A stretch of DNA of 64,000 nt from Hyphomicrobium album. Lineage in GTDB: Bacteria > Pseudomonadota > Alphaproteobacteria > Rhizobiales > Hyphomicrobiaceae. Position 1 is the first letter of the stretch, and each line of letters opens with the position of its first letter. This document shows, in pieces, positions 18,893 through 27,286 of the stretch. The notes beneath the pieces were generated by a model. The model was not told where the DNA came from. It made no database searches and saw nothing but the letters and a program-made list of their open reading frames with translations. The stretch spans positions 1,178,001 through 1,242,000 of the forward strand of contig NZ_WMBQ01000001.1 in the NCBI RefSeq assembly GCF_009708035.1, read 5' to 3'. A program made the position numbers and the translations under genes.

Positions 18893-19339
18893 TGAACGTT
18901 CTCCCATTTCGATTGTTATTCAGCGACACTTTTTCGCGTTGCACATTTGTGCCCGCTCGCATTTATTCAGTTATCCGACCATTCAGTCGGCTTTCTGATT
19001 GCGAGCTTTGAACGCTAGTGAATGAAATATCCCCCGGCAATGGAGCCGGGGGTGAATTGCAGAAATTGACCCCGATTTGCAAATTGGGGCAGCGTTATTT
19101 GCCATTTTCTCCCGGCTGTTTTTGCCGCGTTTCCCCTTGCTCGCAATGGGCCGCCGTGCATCGGGCATAAACCCAAGCAAACCCGTTGCTTAGGTCGAAA
19201 TTCCTGCGCATGATCCGCCCCGCCGGGCTCCTCTCCTCCGTCTTCACCCGCGATGACCACGCGTCGCTCGCAGGCAACTTTGGAGGGAATTCCGGGAAAA
19301 ATGCCGATCCAAAAACGATAAAAGCGGCAAACAAACGCC
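18893..19339. promoter_or_regulatory. 447-nt divergent control region between the PQQ-dehydrogenase and eboD
   Basis: There is no coding region of note. Two structures stand out. An 8-bp stem CCCCCGGC/GCCGGGGG at 19031-19052 has a six-base loop. A 20-bp near-perfect palindrome at 19070-19089 (CCCCGATTTG then CAAATTGGGG, one mismatched pair) follows 17 nt later. The palindrome is the size and shape of a dimeric repressor or activator site. It lies 178 nt upstream of the dehydrogenase start and 251 nt upstream of eboD, so it could control both directions (inference). Confidence 0.5.
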
Positions 19340-20566
19340 ATGGGGAAACGAGTGGGCTTAGCTGTCAGCGATGCGTTGTCGAAATTCGAAGCTACGGGCG
19401 AAGCCCGCGCCTTTGTCCAACGCTTCTCGGTATCGTACGAATTTCCTGTCTATTTCACCCGCGATGTTTTCTCCGAGAGTGGTTCCGTCCTTCTGGAGGC
19501 CATACGGGCGGAAGCATCCAACCGGCGCAGCCGCGTTGTCTTCATCCTTGATGAAGGCGTCGCACGCGAGATGCCCGACCTGCCGCGCCGCGTTAGCGCC
19601 TACGTCGCTGCGAACTCTACGGAAATAGAGCTCGCCGGGCCTGTCGAGATTGTCGAGGGCGGCGAGCGCTGCAAGAACGCGCCCGAACTCGTGGAACGCC
19701 TTCAGCGTCTCCTTGTCTCCTACGGCGTCGACCGGCATTCGTATGTCGTCGCCGTTGGCGGCGGCGCCATGCTGGATCTCATCGGCTACGTCGCAGCGAC
19801 GACGCATCGGGGCATACGCCATATCCGCGTCCCCACTACGGTACTCGCGCAGAACGATTCCGGCGTCGGCGTGAAGAACGGCGTCAACGCCTTTGGTTTC
19901 AAAAACATGCTCGGCACCTTCGTGCCGCCGGTCGCCGTCATCAACGACAGCGCCTTCATTGATGTCCTCTCCGGGCGCGACAAGCGCGCGGGGATGGCCG
20001 AAGCGGTGAAAGTGGCCCTCATTCGCGATGGCGAATTCTTCGACTGGCTCGAGGAGAAGGCCGAGGCGCTGGCGCTCTTTGCCTCCGAGCCGCTCGAGCG
20101 GCTCATCCGCCATTGCGCGCTGCTGCATATGCGGCAGATCTCAAATGGCGGCGATCCCTTCGAGCGCGGCAGCGGCCGGCCGCTCGACTTCGGCCATTGG
20201 GCCGCCCACAAGCTCGAGGCGCTGTCCGGCTACGAGCTGCGGCACGGCGAGGCGGTCGCCATCGGCATCGCCATCGACACGCGCTACTCGGTGCTTGCCG
20301 GCCTCCTCCCCGCCGGCGCCGACCAGCGTGTGCGCGCCCTCCTGGAGCGCCTCGGATTCAGCCTCTGGCACCCGACCTGCGATGCGCGCCGCGCCGGGCG
20401 TCAGCGTCTGTTGCTCGCCGGACTGGAGGAGTTTCGCGAGCACCTCGGCGGCGAGCTCACGATCACCCTCCTGAGCGCCATCGGCACGAGCGTCGACGTC
20501 CACACCATGGACCACACGCTGATCGATCAAGCGATCGACTGGCTGCGGCCCCGCGAGGGCGTGTAA
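19340..20566 (+). CDS. eboD: EboD: 3-dehydroquinate synthase-like sugar-phosphate cyclase
   Basis: 408 residues. The sequence has the DHQ-synthase superfamily features: GGERCKN (107-113), the NAD-binding VGGGAMLD (139-146), RVPTTVLAQNDSGVGVKNG (162-180), and metal ligands Glu220 (GMAEAVK), His285 (DFGHW) and His301 (LRHGEAVAIG). The SGVGVKNG variant in place of DHQ synthase SVGGKTG is the EboD pattern, so the product is probably not dehydroquinate. It is the first gene of a tightly packed rightward set; its stop overlaps the eboE start (TAATG). Confidence 0.9.
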   Translation: MGKRVGLAVSDALSKFEATGEARAFVQRFSVSYEFPVYFTRDVFSESGSVLLEAIRAEASNRRSRVVFILDEGVAREMPDLPRRVSAYVAANSTEIELAGPVEIVEGGERCKNAPELVERLQRLLVSYGVDRHSYVVAVGGGAMLDLIGYVAATTHRGIRHIRVPTTVLAQNDSGVGVKNGVNAFGFKNMLGTFVPPVAVINDSAFIDVLSGRDKRAGMAEAVKVALIRDGEFFDWLEEKAEALALFASEPLERLIRHCALLHMRQISNGGDPFERGSGRPLDFGHWAAHKLEALSGYELRHGEAVAIGIAIDTRYSVLAGLLPAGADQRVRALLERLGFSLWHPTCDARRAGRQRLLLAGLEEFREHLGGELTITLLSAIGTSVDVHTMDHTLIDQAIDWLRPREGV

Positions 20567-21765
20567 TGCAGCTCTCGCTCCCCGGCTCGCCGCATCTCAC
20601 CTATTGTACCAATATCCACGCTGGCGAACGCTGGCACGAGATCGACGCCGCGCTTAGACGCCACGTCCCGTCAATCAAGAGCCGCGTCTCGCCGGACAAG
20701 CCGATGGGTGTCGGATTGCGGCTGTCTGGTTCCGCCGCAGAGGACCTCTACGATCCCGCGGCGATTGCAGAGCTGCAGGCGTTCCTGCACGACGAGGACC
20801 TCTACGTCTTCACCATCAATGCGTTCCCCTATGGTGCCTTTCACGGCAAGCGCGTGAAGGAACAGGTCTACGAGCCGGACTGGCGCGACGAGGAGCGGCT
20901 GCGCTACACCAATCGTGTCGCGGACATTCTGGCCCGACTGCTGCCCGAGGGCATGGACGGCAGCGTCAGTACCGTGCCCGGCGCCTTCAGGGCGAACGTG
21001 CGTAGTGGGACCGACATCGCGCGCATCGCCGAGGTTCTCACGCGCCACGCCGCATACCTGCATGCCATCGCCCGCGAGACAGGCAAGTGCATCGTGCTGG
21101 CGCTGGAGCCGGAGCCGTGTTGCTTCCTCGAGACCATCGACGATGCGGTAACATTCTTCGATGAGCATCTGTTCTCACGCCGCTCGATTGAGGCGTTCCG
21201 CTGCCTGACGGGCCTGCCGGCGAACTGGGCCGAGGAGGCTCTGCGCCGCCATCTCGGCATCTGCCTCGACGTCTGCCACTCGGCCGTCGAGTTCGAAGAC
21301 CCGGCCGAGAGCGTCGCACGGCTGGAGGCAGCCGGCATCCGCGTCGCCAAGATACAGCTCAGCTCGGCGCTGCGCGTCTCCGCGGCCGATGGGGACACCG
21401 CCGAACTGCTGCTGCCGTTCGACGACGGCGTCTACCTGCACCAGACAGTCGCTGCCAACGACGGGAAGCTCACGCGCTATCCGGATTTGCCTGAGGCCAT
21501 CGCCGCGTTGCGCAACGGCGCCGCCGTCGGAGAGTGGCGCGTGCACTGTCACGTGCCGCTGTTCCAGTCGAGCTTCGGCGCGTTGCAGTCGACGCAGCAG
21601 GCGCTCGCCGATCTGCTCGCCGTCTGCCGCCAGCGTGCCCTCGCCCCGCATCTCGAGGTCGAGACCTACACCTGGGACGTCCTTCCGCAACACATGAGAG
21701 ATGGCGATGTCGGCAGTGACATCGCCCGGGAGCTGACATGGGTTCGCTCGCAACTGGGCGCGTGA
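20566..21765 (+). CDS. eboE: EboE: TIM-barrel sugar isomerase / endonuclease-2-like protein
   Basis: 399 residues from ATG 20566 overlapping the eboD stop. The frame is open further upstream but inside eboD. The fold is the xylose-isomerase-like TIM barrel: LTYCTNIHAGERWHEID at the start, YVFTINAFPYGAFHG, VLALEPEPCC, LGICLDVCHSAVEFED and VHCHVPLFQS carry the Glu, Asp and His residues that would bind metal. EboE is annotated as a metabolite-traffic protein of the ebo cluster, but its reaction is not known. Its 3' end overlaps eboC by 28 nt. Confidence 0.9.
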   Translation: MQLSLPGSPHLTYCTNIHAGERWHEIDAALRRHVPSIKSRVSPDKPMGVGLRLSGSAAEDLYDPAAIAELQAFLHDEDLYVFTINAFPYGAFHGKRVKEQVYEPDWRDEERLRYTNRVADILARLLPEGMDGSVSTVPGAFRANVRSGTDIARIAEVLTRHAAYLHAIARETGKCIVLALEPEPCCFLETIDDAVTFFDEHLFSRRSIEAFRCLTGLPANWAEEALRRHLGICLDVCHSAVEFEDPAESVARLEAAGIRVAKIQLSSALRVSAADGDTAELLLPFDDGVYLHQTVAANDGKLTRYPDLPEAIAALRNGAAVGEWRVHCHVPLFQSSFGALQSTQQALADLLAVCRQRALAPHLEVETYTWDVLPQHMRDGDVGSDIARELTWVRSQLGA

Positions 21766-22610
21766 GCAGCTGGCGCACGGCGCTGAAGCTGGGACGCGTC
21801 TCCAACCTGCCGACCGTTTGGAGCAATGTCATCGCCGGATGTGCGCTGGCCGGAGGGGCGTCGCTGCACCTCACCGTCGGTGTCGCGCTCGGCGTGTCGG
21901 CGATGTACGTCGCCGGGATGTTTCTCAACGACGCGTTCGACCGGAACATCGATGCGCGCGAGCGCCCCGAGCGGCCCATCCCCGCCGGCGAGGTGGCCGC
22001 CGACTCGGTCTTCGTCGTCGGCGGAGCACTGCTCACGATTGGCGTGGTTTCGCTGGCGGTCGTCGACGGCAGCGTCGGCATCGCCGGCCTGGCCCTCGCA
22101 GCCGCCATCCTGCTCTACAACTGGCGCCACAAGGGAAATCCGCTCGCGCCCTTCGTCATGGGGCTGTGCCGAGCGCTTGTCTTTATAGCCGCCGGCTTGG
22201 CGGTCACCGCCGACCTGCCCCGCGAATTGCTCCTCGCTGCGGGGGCGACACTCGCCTACGTCGCGGGCCTGACCTTCACCGCGCGGCTCGAAAGCGTCGA
22301 CCGGCTCGCCAGCGTCTGGCCGTTGGCAATGCTGGCCGCACCGCTCTGCGTCGGCATCGCTGGCACGGACTTCTCCGCGCCGGCGGTTCTAGCCCTCGTT
22401 GGACTTGCGGCTTGCGGCGTGCGCGTCACGCAGCTGCTGCGCCGCCGCGCGTCCGGCGACGTCTCGCAGGCGGTAGGGCTCCTGATAGCTGTCATTGCTC
22501 TCAACGATGCCCTGTTCGCCACGACCACCGGAGAGACCCATGCAGCATTTGCCTGCATCGCCTGTTTCGTCCTCACCCTCGTGCTCCAGCGTTTCGTGCC
22601 TGCCAGCTAA
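21738..22610 (+). CDS. eboC: EboC: UbiA-family prenyltransferase
   Basis: 290 residues, about eight hydrophobic helices. The first Asp-rich motif N64-D65-x-x-D68-x3-D72 (NDAFDRNID) and the following ERPERPIPAGEV are UbiA signatures that bind prenyl diphosphate through Mg. The second, YVAGLTFTARLESVD, is weaker. The ATG at 21738 has a strong GGGAG site inside eboE; a GTG at 21762 overlapping the eboE stop is the alternative. It probably attaches an isoprenoid to the polar ebo product in the inner membrane (inference). Confidence 0.9.
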   Translation: MGSLATGRVSSWRTALKLGRVSNLPTVWSNVIAGCALAGGASLHLTVGVALGVSAMYVAGMFLNDAFDRNIDARERPERPIPAGEVAADSVFVVGGALLTIGVVSLAVVDGSVGIAGLALAAAILLYNWRHKGNPLAPFVMGLCRALVFIAAGLAVTADLPRELLLAAGATLAYVAGLTFTARLESVDRLASVWPLAMLAAPLCVGIAGTDFSAPAVLALVGLAACGVRVTQLLRRRASGDVSQAVGLLIAVIALNDALFATTTGETHAAFACIACFVLTLVLQRFVPAS

Positions 22611-22638
22611 CCTCCACCTCGCCAACGGCCACCATGCG

Positions 22639-23517
22639 ATGAGCACCACCACGGACGTTACCCAGCGCATCACGCTCCTGCGCGATTGGCTCGCGCATCG
22701 GCTGGCTGCAGAGCAGCTCGCGTGGATCGATGAGCAGTGCACGCGGATCGCCACGTCGCCAGCGGGCAGCGCGCTGCCGGTGGCCATCGGTCTTGCCTCG
22801 CGCCGCACCGGCAAGCAGCCGCTGATGCTTTCCGACGAAGAGCGAGCCGCTGCGGAAGCCGCGCGGCCCGGACTCGACACCTCCGCCTGGAGCGTCGAGC
22901 AGGTGGCGCGCATCCTTTTCGTGCTGGCGAGCTACGCCGGCGCCGAGGACAGCTTTGCCGCACGTCTCGGCGCGCGCGTCCGCTCCGGCGAGATCGGCGA
23001 GCAGGTCGCGCTCTACCACGGGCTGCCGCTCTACCCACAAGCCGTGTCCGTCCTCGCAACGGCGGCCGAAGGCATCCGCTCCGCCGTGCAGCCCATCTAC
23101 GAAGCCGTCGCCCACCGCAGCCCGTACCCGTCCGAGCAGTTCAGCGAGGCGATGTGGAACCAGATGGTGGTGAAGGCGCTGTTCATCGGGTCCACGCTCG
23201 CCCCGATCCAAAAGCTCGACGAGCGGCGCAACGCCGACCTCGCTCGCATGCTCGTCGACTACGCGCACGAGCGTTGGGCGGCGGGACGCACCGTTAGCGC
23301 CGAGCTGTGGCGCTGCGTCGGCCCATTCGGCGACAGATACATGGACGACCTGCTGCGCGTGTTCGAGTCCCCTTCGAATGTCGAACGCCAATCCGCGGCG
23401 CTGGCATTGTCCGAATGCCCCGACCCGGACGCCCTCGTCGTTCTCGAATCCGATCCAGCCCTCTGGCGGAACATCCGCAACGGCCGCCTCGACTGGCACA
23501 CCCTCAAACAAGCTTGA
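22639..23517 (+). CDS. eboA: EboA domain-containing protein
   Basis: 292 residues from the ATG at 22639; the frame is open to 22495 inside eboC. The family is recognised from VEQVARILFVLASYAGAEDS..., the LYHGLPLYPQ segment and NQMVVKALFIGSTLAPIQKLDERRN, characteristic of EboA. No enzymatic motif is known. It starts 28 nt after eboC. Cytoplasmic by sequence. Confidence 0.88.
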   Translation: MSTTTDVTQRITLLRDWLAHRLAAEQLAWIDEQCTRIATSPAGSALPVAIGLASRRTGKQPLMLSDEERAAAEAARPGLDTSAWSVEQVARILFVLASYAGAEDSFAARLGARVRSGEIGEQVALYHGLPLYPQAVSVLATAAEGIRSAVQPIYEAVAHRSPYPSEQFSEAMWNQMVVKALFIGSTLAPIQKLDERRNADLARMLVDYAHERWAAGRTVSAELWRCVGPFGDRYMDDLLRVFESPSNVERQSAALALSECPDPDALVVLESDPALWRNIRNGRLDWHTLKQA

Positions 23518-23534
23518 ATGCACGGAGCACAGCG

Positions 23535-24425
23535 ATGCCCTACATCGACCCGCACACGCACATGATCTCGCGCACCACCGACGACTACGAGGCGATGGCC
23601 GCCGCCGGTATCGTCGCGGTCATCGAGCCGGCCTTCTGGATCGGCCAGGCACGCACCAACGTCGGCAGCTATCGCGACTATCTCTCCCACATTCTCGGCT
23701 TCGAGCGCTTCCGCGCCAGCCAGTTCGGCATCCAGCACTACTGCTGCATCGGGCTGAACTCGAAGGAAGCCAACAACGAGGCCCTCGCCGAGGACGTGAT
23801 GCAGATCCTGCCCGAGTTTGCCTCCAAGGAAGGCGTCGTCGCCATCGGCGAGATCGGCTTCGACGAGCAGACGGCTCTGGAAGAGAAGTACTTCCGCTTG
23901 CAGCTCGACCTCGCCCGCGAGATGGATCTGCCCGTGATGATCCACACCCCGCATCGCGACAAGAAGCGCGGCGCGTCGCGGTCGATGGACATCATCATGG
24001 AGCACAGGCTTGCTCCGCAACGCGTCGTCATCGATCACGTCAATGAGGAGACGGTGCGCGAGGTAAAGGAGCGCGGCTTCTGGGCGGCATTCTCGATTTA
24101 CCCGCACTCGAAGATGACGGCACCGCGCATGTGCGAGATCGTTCGGCAGTACGGCGCCGGACAGCTGATCGTCGACTCCGCCTGCGACTGGGGCATCTCC
24201 GATCCGCTGTCGGTGCCGAAGACGGCGATGCTGCTCGCCGAGCAGAGCATCTCCGACAACGATGTGCACCGTGTGACATATGCCAACGCACTGACGGCCT
24301 ACGGGCAGAGCGGACAGATGCGCGAGGCGGACTGGGCAACCGCGGCGATCGACCAAAGGGCACGCTATGACGGCAACACCGTTCTGCGTGGCGGCCAAGA
24401 TCCGCGCGTCGAAGCCGACAACTGA
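23535..24425 (+). CDS. eboB: EboB: TatD-family metal-dependent hydrolase
   Basis: 296 residues from the ATG at 23535 after CGGAG. The amidohydrolase-type metal motif HxH is at residues 7-9 (DPHTH). A further Glu in VAIGEIGFDEQ, His in VMIHTPHRD, His in VVIDHVNEET and Asp in DSACDWG complete a TatD-like two-metal site. The usual TatD role is a nuclease; in the ebo cluster a small-molecule hydrolysis is more likely. It starts 17 nt after eboA and closes the eboDECAB core. Confidence 0.9.
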   Translation: MPYIDPHTHMISRTTDDYEAMAAAGIVAVIEPAFWIGQARTNVGSYRDYLSHILGFERFRASQFGIQHYCCIGLNSKEANNEALAEDVMQILPEFASKEGVVAIGEIGFDEQTALEEKYFRLQLDLAREMDLPVMIHTPHRDKKRGASRSMDIIMEHRLAPQRVVIDHVNEETVREVKERGFWAAFSIYPHSKMTAPRMCEIVRQYGAGQLIVDSACDWGISDPLSVPKTAMLLAEQSISDNDVHRVTYANALTAYGQSGQMREADWATAAIDQRARYDGNTVLRGGQDPRVEADN

Positions 24426-24438
24426 GCAGGGGGCGACA

Positions 24439-24897
24439 TTGCGACTTCCGCTTCCGCACGTCTTGTTCGCCATCGCGCTTAGCGCGGCCGGAACAGTAGC
24501 CCGTGCCGCGGATCAATGCCTGTCGAAGGCCGAGCTTATGGACGTGGCGCGCATGGGCTCGGTCATGGGACTGGGTGGAGCGCTGAAGCGGTGCGGCAAC
24601 TGCCTCGGCGAGCGTTACCAGAAGACCGTCGACAGCTACGAAGAAAGCGGGATGCTCGTCGAGTTCCGCCGCGCCGAAGTGGCGGTGCAAAGCAGCCAAT
24701 CGAAGTTCGAGTACGCCGACGAGCTCGTGCGGGTCGCCGCCCGCAAGTTTGCGTCCGATATGAGCGCGGACTGCACCGCCTGCGAGAGAACGGCCGACAC
24801 GGTCGGCACCCTCGCCTCCGCCGATATGCGATCCAAGCTTTACGACGCGGAAGCCGCGAAGATCACCCAGATGCCGGCATACAAGAGTTGCCCGTAG
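24439..24897 (+). CDS. Exported Cys-containing protein next to eboB
   Basis: 152 residues from TTG 24439, which has GGGGGCG upstream; an in-frame ATG at 24367 would overlap eboB by 59 nt and give a long n-region. The signal peptide LFAIALSAAGTVARAADQ is clear. The mature protein has six cysteines (KRCGNC, DCTACER, plus terminal YKSCP and QC), probably disulfides or a metal site. Family not recognised. Position directly after eboB suggests cotranscription, making it a candidate periplasmic partner of the ebo pathway (inference). Confidence 0.65.
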   Translation: MRLPLPHVLFAIALSAAGTVARAADQCLSKAELMDVARMGSVMGLGGALKRCGNCLGERYQKTVDSYEESGMLVEFRRAEVAVQSSQSKFEYADELVRVAARKFASDMSADCTACERTADTVGTLASADMRSKLYDAEAAKITQMPAYKSCP

Positions 24898-24952
24898 GCG
24901 CGCCTACTGGACGGTGACCTTGCGGCCCCGTATTGAACCGCGCCGCGCAGGA

Positions 24953-25408
24953 CTAGACGTCGTGCTTGGCGTTGGGTGCCTGCTGCAGCGAGCCGAACAC
25001 CGTGCCACTCCACCGTTCCACCTTCTCGGGCAGGAACATGAAGCTGTGCAGCTTGAACACCAGGCCGTCACGGATGACGGTGTGCTCGCCGGTGTAGATC
25101 GCGTCGGCCGGCGTGTAGTACGCGCAAGAGAACTTGCCCAGGCTCTTGTTCACCGCGTTGGCGGCCATCTCCTCATTCTCCCCGCCGGCCTGAGCGACGA
25201 GGAAGTTCAGAGAGTCGTCCTTGGCGTTGCAGAAGAAGCCGCGAACGCGCTCCGGCATGGCGGAGGTCTCGGCCTGCGAGGCGACGCTGCCGGCAATAGC
25301 GCCGAGGCCGCAGAGTGCGAGGGCCAAAATGCCGAGGTTGATCCGGGGATCGCGGGTACCGGCAGCTAGCCGCCGCGCGAGGTTCGCAAGAGCAAATGAG
25401 CCAAACAC
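24953..25408 (-). CDS. Exported or anchored protein of unknown function
   Basis: 151 residues from GTG 25408, chosen because GGAGG lies five bases upstream; the frame is open to 25555 without another good start. One hydrophobic segment (about 24-42, LGILALALCGLGAIAGSVAS) may be a signal anchor. The rest (RGFFCNAKDDSLNFLVAQAGG..., SCAYYTP, YTGEHTV) is a small domain with two cysteines. I do not recognise it. A perfect 7-2-7 palindrome lies 91-106 nt upstream, and lanmodulin is the next gene upstream on the same strand. Confidence 0.65.
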   Translation of the reverse strand: MFGSFALANLARRLAAGTRDPRINLGILALALCGLGAIAGSVASQAETSAMPERVRGFFCNAKDDSLNFLVAQAGGENEEMAANAVNKSLGKFSCAYYTPADAIYTGEHTVIRDGLVFKLHSFMFLPEKVERWSGTVFGSLQQAPNAKHDV

Positions 25409-25498
25409 AGTCACCTCCGAGGTAACTAGCGCACTGGCCTGCTGACTTGGGCCAGCGCGGGAAGTGTAGGTGGATTTTGCCACCTCCGCCTGTGCTTT

Positions 25499-25514
25499 TT
25501 GCCACAGGTGGCAA
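25499..25514. promoter_or_regulatory. 7-2-7 palindrome TTGCCAC-AG-GTGGCAA
   Basis: Two perfect inverted heptamers are separated by two bases. A further half-site TTGCCACC starts 22 bp to the left (25477). The same heptamers in the same spacing occur at 45498-45513. A 7-2-7 layout is the classic arrangement for NarL-family response regulators, three of which are encoded in this window. It lies upstream of the gene starting at 25408. Operator function is inference. Confidence 0.65.
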
Positions 25515-25622
25515 TTTCTCGTGGATGCTGTGCTCTGTACATCGGGTGGCGCCACGGATGGACCGCGGTGCTGAGCGCCGGAGGCCGCCGCTCGGCCTCC
25601 GGCTAATGGATGTGGTTACCGG

Positions 25623-26015
25623 TTAGTAGATGAGCTTCAGGAGCTCCTGGCCGGCAGGCGAGCTCAGCTCCTTCTCGTCGATCGTACCGTCATCGTCCGG
25701 GTTGGCGGCCTTGAACTTCGCCGCGACGACAGCGTCGTACTCTTTCTCGTCCAACGTGCCGTCGTTGTCCGGGTCGGCAGCCTTGATCGCGGCCTCGTCG
25801 AGGATGCCGGTCAATTCCTTGGCATCGAGCGTGCCGTCGTTGTCGGGGTTCAGCGCGGCAAACTTCTTCTTCGCCCCTGCCTGAGCCTCGGCGAGATCGA
25901 TCGTGCCGTCGTTATCCGGGTCGAGTGCCTTGAGGGCCGCGGCTGTGTCCGCGATGGCAACCGGAGCCGCCAACGCGAGCAGAACGCCACCGACAATGAG
26001 TGTGCGTGCAAATTT
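25623..26015 (-). CDS. lanM: Lanmodulin, lanthanide-binding EF-hand protein
   Basis: 130 residues from ATG 26015 with GGAGG upstream. A signal peptide ends near PVAIADT. Four EF-hand loops follow: DPDNDGTIDLAE, NPDNDGTLDAKE, DPDNDGTLDEKE and NPDDDGTIDEKE. Each has Pro at position 2, the hallmark of lanmodulin as opposed to ordinary calcium EF-hands, and the size matches LanM of Methylorubrum. In that organism the periplasmic protein binds lanthanides with very high affinity. Here it lies 27 kb from xoxF. Calmodulin-like calcium binding is the alternative but fits less well. Confidence 0.93.
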   Translation of the reverse strand, partial: KFARTLIVGGVLLALAAPVAIADTAAALKALDPDNDGTIDLAEAQAGAKKKFAALNPDNDGTLDAKELTGILDEAAIKAADPDNDGTLDEKEYDAVVAAKFKAANPDDDGTIDEKELSSPAGQELLKLIY

Positions 26016-26209
26016 CATTTGAGGTCCTCCATAAGAGTCGAGTGCGGCGAGCTTTGCACGCCCGTTTACCAAGGAAGATGTGGCAGAACGTACCGGGAAA
26101 AAGTCCTATTCGTTTTCGGGAATCCGCATGAGCGTGATTGGCATGCGCGATCCATCCCCAAGTGCGCGCAACACAACTACTTTCTCGCCACGTGCAATGG
26201 AGAGGTCGG

Positions 26210-26629
26210 ATGGATCAGCGGTTCGTTGTGACGGCAATGATTGGTGTCGGATGCCTATTCGGTCAGGCGTTCGCCGCCACGCCGGAGGTTCCGAAGCGCA
26301 AGGCGGGGCACTGGGAGCTCACCACAGTCTCGCCAGGCCTCGGCAAGACCGTAACCGATGTCTGCATCGGTCAGGATGACAACATTGCCATGCCGGCCGA
26401 CAGCGGCGATTGCGCGCAAACGAAAGTTGCGCAGGCAGGCAGCGAGGTGATCGTCGATGTCGTCTGCAAGAAGCCGCACGGCAAGCAGACCATGAGCACC
26501 GCATTCGGCGGCGACTTCAACGCGCGCTATCATGCGATTATGAAGATGACCTTCGATCCGCCGGAAGGCGTCGCCAGCATGGGCGTCACCATCGACGGCA
26601 AATACATCGGCCCCGATTGCCCCCGCTAG
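26210..26629 (+). CDS. DUF3617-like exported protein
   Basis: 139 residues from ATG 26210, preceded by GGAGAGG. Signal peptide ends near GQAFAATP. The sequence KRKAGHWELTTVSPGLGKTVTDVCIGQDDN and later MSTAFGGDFNARYHAIMKMTFDPPE fits the DUF3617 pattern (small exported proteins of unknown function with a Cys pair). It is divergent from lanM and convergent with a response regulator that ends 10 nt away. Confidence 0.75.
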   Translation: MDQRFVVTAMIGVGCLFGQAFAATPEVPKRKAGHWELTTVSPGLGKTVTDVCIGQDDNIAMPADSGDCAQTKVAQAGSEVIVDVVCKKPHGKQTMSTAFGGDFNARYHAIMKMTFDPPEGVASMGVTIDGKYIGPDCPR

Positions 26630-26638
26630 GCGCGAGGC

Positions 26639-27286
26639 TCACGAGCTCGGCTTGTTGGTGCTGGCCGGCAGGTGCTGGATGGCGATGCGCATCAGCTCCG
26701 GCAGCGTGCGAACGCCGAGCTTCGCCTTGAGCTGCGCGCAGGTATTGACCACCGTCTTGTAGCTGACGTGTAGCTCGTCGGCGATCGAGATGTAGGGCCT
26801 GCCCTCGGCGATCAACGACAACGTCTGCAGCTCGCGCAGCGTCATGCGGCTCAAGGGATTGCGATCGCCGCGCGCCTCCATAAACGCAATCTGCGAAGCA
26901 AGCTCGTGGTTCAGATAAGGCTGCCCGTCGCGCACGCGGCGAAAGGCCTTCGCAAACTCCTCAGGCGAGGTGTCCTTCAACAGATACCCGTTGGCACCAA
27001 CCTCCAGCGCGCGACTGACGATCATGCGATCGGAGTGCATGCTGAGGACGAGGATGGGCGTCTTCTCGTCGTATACGCGGAGGCGGCGAATGAACGACAG
27101 CCCGCCCAGCGCGCCGGACGGCATCGACAGGTCGACGATGATGATATCGGGGTGCTTCTGCCTATAGATGCGGAAGCCCTCCGATAGCGTCGCCGCCACG
27201 TGGACCTCCTCGACACCCATGTCCTCGAGCAGCCGCTGACAACCCTGTATGACCACAGGATGGTCGTCGATGATCAGAACCTTCAT
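26639..27286 (-). CDS. NarL/FixJ-type response regulator
   Basis: 215 residues from ATG 27286; an open frame continues to 27442 but the receiver starts at MKVLIIDDHP. Receiver domain with acidic pocket DD (7-8) and phospho-acceptor Asp52 (IIIVDLSMPS), then Lys in GYLLKDTS. The C-terminal HTH (LRELQTLSLIAEGRPYISIADELHVSYKTVVNTCAQLKAKL) is LuxR/NarL type. No kinase is adjacent, so it is an orphan or paired with the distant kinase at 44 kb. It ends 10 nt from the DUF3617 gene. Confidence 0.9.
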   Translation of the reverse strand: MKVLIIDDHPVVIQGCQRLLEDMGVEEVHVAATLSEGFRIYRQKHPDIIIVDLSMPSGALGGLSFIRRLRVYDEKTPILVLSMHSDRMIVSRALEVGANGYLLKDTSPEEFAKAFRRVRDGQPYLNHELASQIAFMEARGDRNPLSRMTLRELQTLSLIAEGRPYISIADELHVSYKTVVNTCAQLKAKLGVRTLPELMRIAIQHLPASTNKPSS

